Assembly (NCBI RefSeq): GCF_004296935.1
Contig: NZ_SCVH01000029.1
Location: 1 to 48,382, forward strand
Direction of reading: 5' to 3'
Source of the DNA: Reyranella sp.
GTDB taxonomy: Bacteria > Pseudomonadota > Alphaproteobacteria > Reyranellales > Reyranellaceae
DNA: 48,382 bases
A model generated the notes under the pieces. The model saw only the letters and a list, made by a program, of their open reading frames with translations, did no database searches and was not told where the DNA came from. The translations under genes and the position numbers were made by a program. This document shows, in pieces, positions 48,171-48,382 of the stretch; position 1 is the first letter of the stretch; each line of letters begins with the position of its first letter.

Positions 48171-48382
48171 CGGGTCAGACGGCCTGTAAGCCGGGTTCTG
48201 TCCTCGCCCCCGGCAAGCCGGGGACGATGGATGGCCATTCCTCTGGGACGTCCGTTGCCGAACGCCTCGCGCGACCGACCCGGGCGACGACGCGGAAACA
48301 CCGCTGCCGGTTGCCCGGCGTGTCGCCCCTATTTGGTCTTGCTCCCGGTGGGGTTTGCCGTGCCGCTTCCGTTGCCGGTCGC
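48171..48382 (-). ncRNA. rnpB: RNase P RNA (class A), 3' part
   Basis: This is the catalytic RNA of RNase P, which matures tRNA 5' ends. On the minus strand the conserved core A-rich segment AAACCCCACCGGGAGCAAGA, followed by CCAAATAGG, is at about 48354-48326. The 3'-terminal AGAACCCGGCTTACAGGCCG pairs into helices P2/P4 and lies at about 48204-48183. The 5' half lies beyond the right edge of the window. The 3' boundary is approximate and set by the end of the conserved GTCTGACCCG. An 85-codon reading frame across this region is not a gene. Confidence 0.93.

Noticed and set aside
48044-48301. 85-codon minus-strand reading frame
   Set aside because: It lies across rnpB and the mraZ control region and has no ribosome site or family similarity; the RNA gene explains the sequence.

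Overview
The window is GC-rich, densely packed chromosomal DNA from an alphaproteobacterium. The strongest evidence is gene order: rnpB, then an unbroken division and cell-wall (dcw) cluster on the minus strand, then bamD-recN-ligA. Other support is a MurE with the meso-DAP motif DNPR, an FtsZ with a long Pro/Ala linker, and single-copy housekeeping genes of alphaproteobacterial type. Several accessory families (HMG-CoA-synthase-like/OB-fold fusion, DUF2783 next to a flavin monooxygenase, HxHAVR-type MBL protein, a protease-like PDZ protein without a triad) remind me of Reyranella or related Rhodospirillales/Hyphomicrobiales. That genus-level guess is only from memory. I see no prophage, CRISPR array, insertion sequence or tRNA.

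Layout. (1) 1-12000, accessory metabolism: a thiolase (cut by the left edge) with an HMG-CoA-synthase-like/DUF35 fusion; a NUDIX hydrolase; an HdeD-like membrane protein; an NADP-dependent reductase; an overlapping alpha/beta hydrolase-DUF4406-MFS trio; an SDR; two tandem paralogous hotdog thioesterases; a GNAT protein; and an MBL hydrolase-flavin monooxygenase-DUF2783 operon with a striking nested palindrome inside. (2) 12000-23050: a triad-less HtrA-like PDZ protein divergent from uvrD; uvrD is followed by a complete ABC importer (binding protein, fused double permease, ATPase) and prmA, closed by a strong terminator shared with a DUF1127 gene; then an aminopeptidase P. (3) 23050-28960: a PLP-dependent desulfhydrase-type enzyme, then ligA, recN and bamD. 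(4) 29000-47960: the dcw cluster, transcribed right to left in the order mraZ-rsmH-ftsL-ftsI-murE-murF-mraY-murD-ftsW-murG-murC-murB-ddl-ftsQ-ftsA-ftsZ. Most junctions overlap by 1-4 bases. A textbook Rho-independent terminator follows ftsZ, and lpxC is not between ftsZ and bamD. (5) 47960-48382: a regulatory region with four GGGA repeats at exact 10-bp spacing (probable MraZ operator), three CACAATA half-sites, a TTAACCAT CtrA-like half-site and two GANTC sites, followed by the 3' part of rnpB, cut by the right edge.

How the genes work together. The dcw genes make UDP-MurNAc-pentapeptide (MurB, C, D, E, F, Ddl), lipid I and II (MraY, MurG), and the septal synthase and its regulators (FtsW, FtsI, FtsL, FtsQ, FtsA, FtsZ), under probable MraZ autoregulation. 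RecN, LigA and UvrD are DNA repair and replication functions. No wholly new system is evident. The best leads are the mraZ control region, the predicted inactive protease, the HMGCS-like protein without its nucleophile, the nested palindrome, and the uncharacterised hydrolase-DUF4406-MFS trio.
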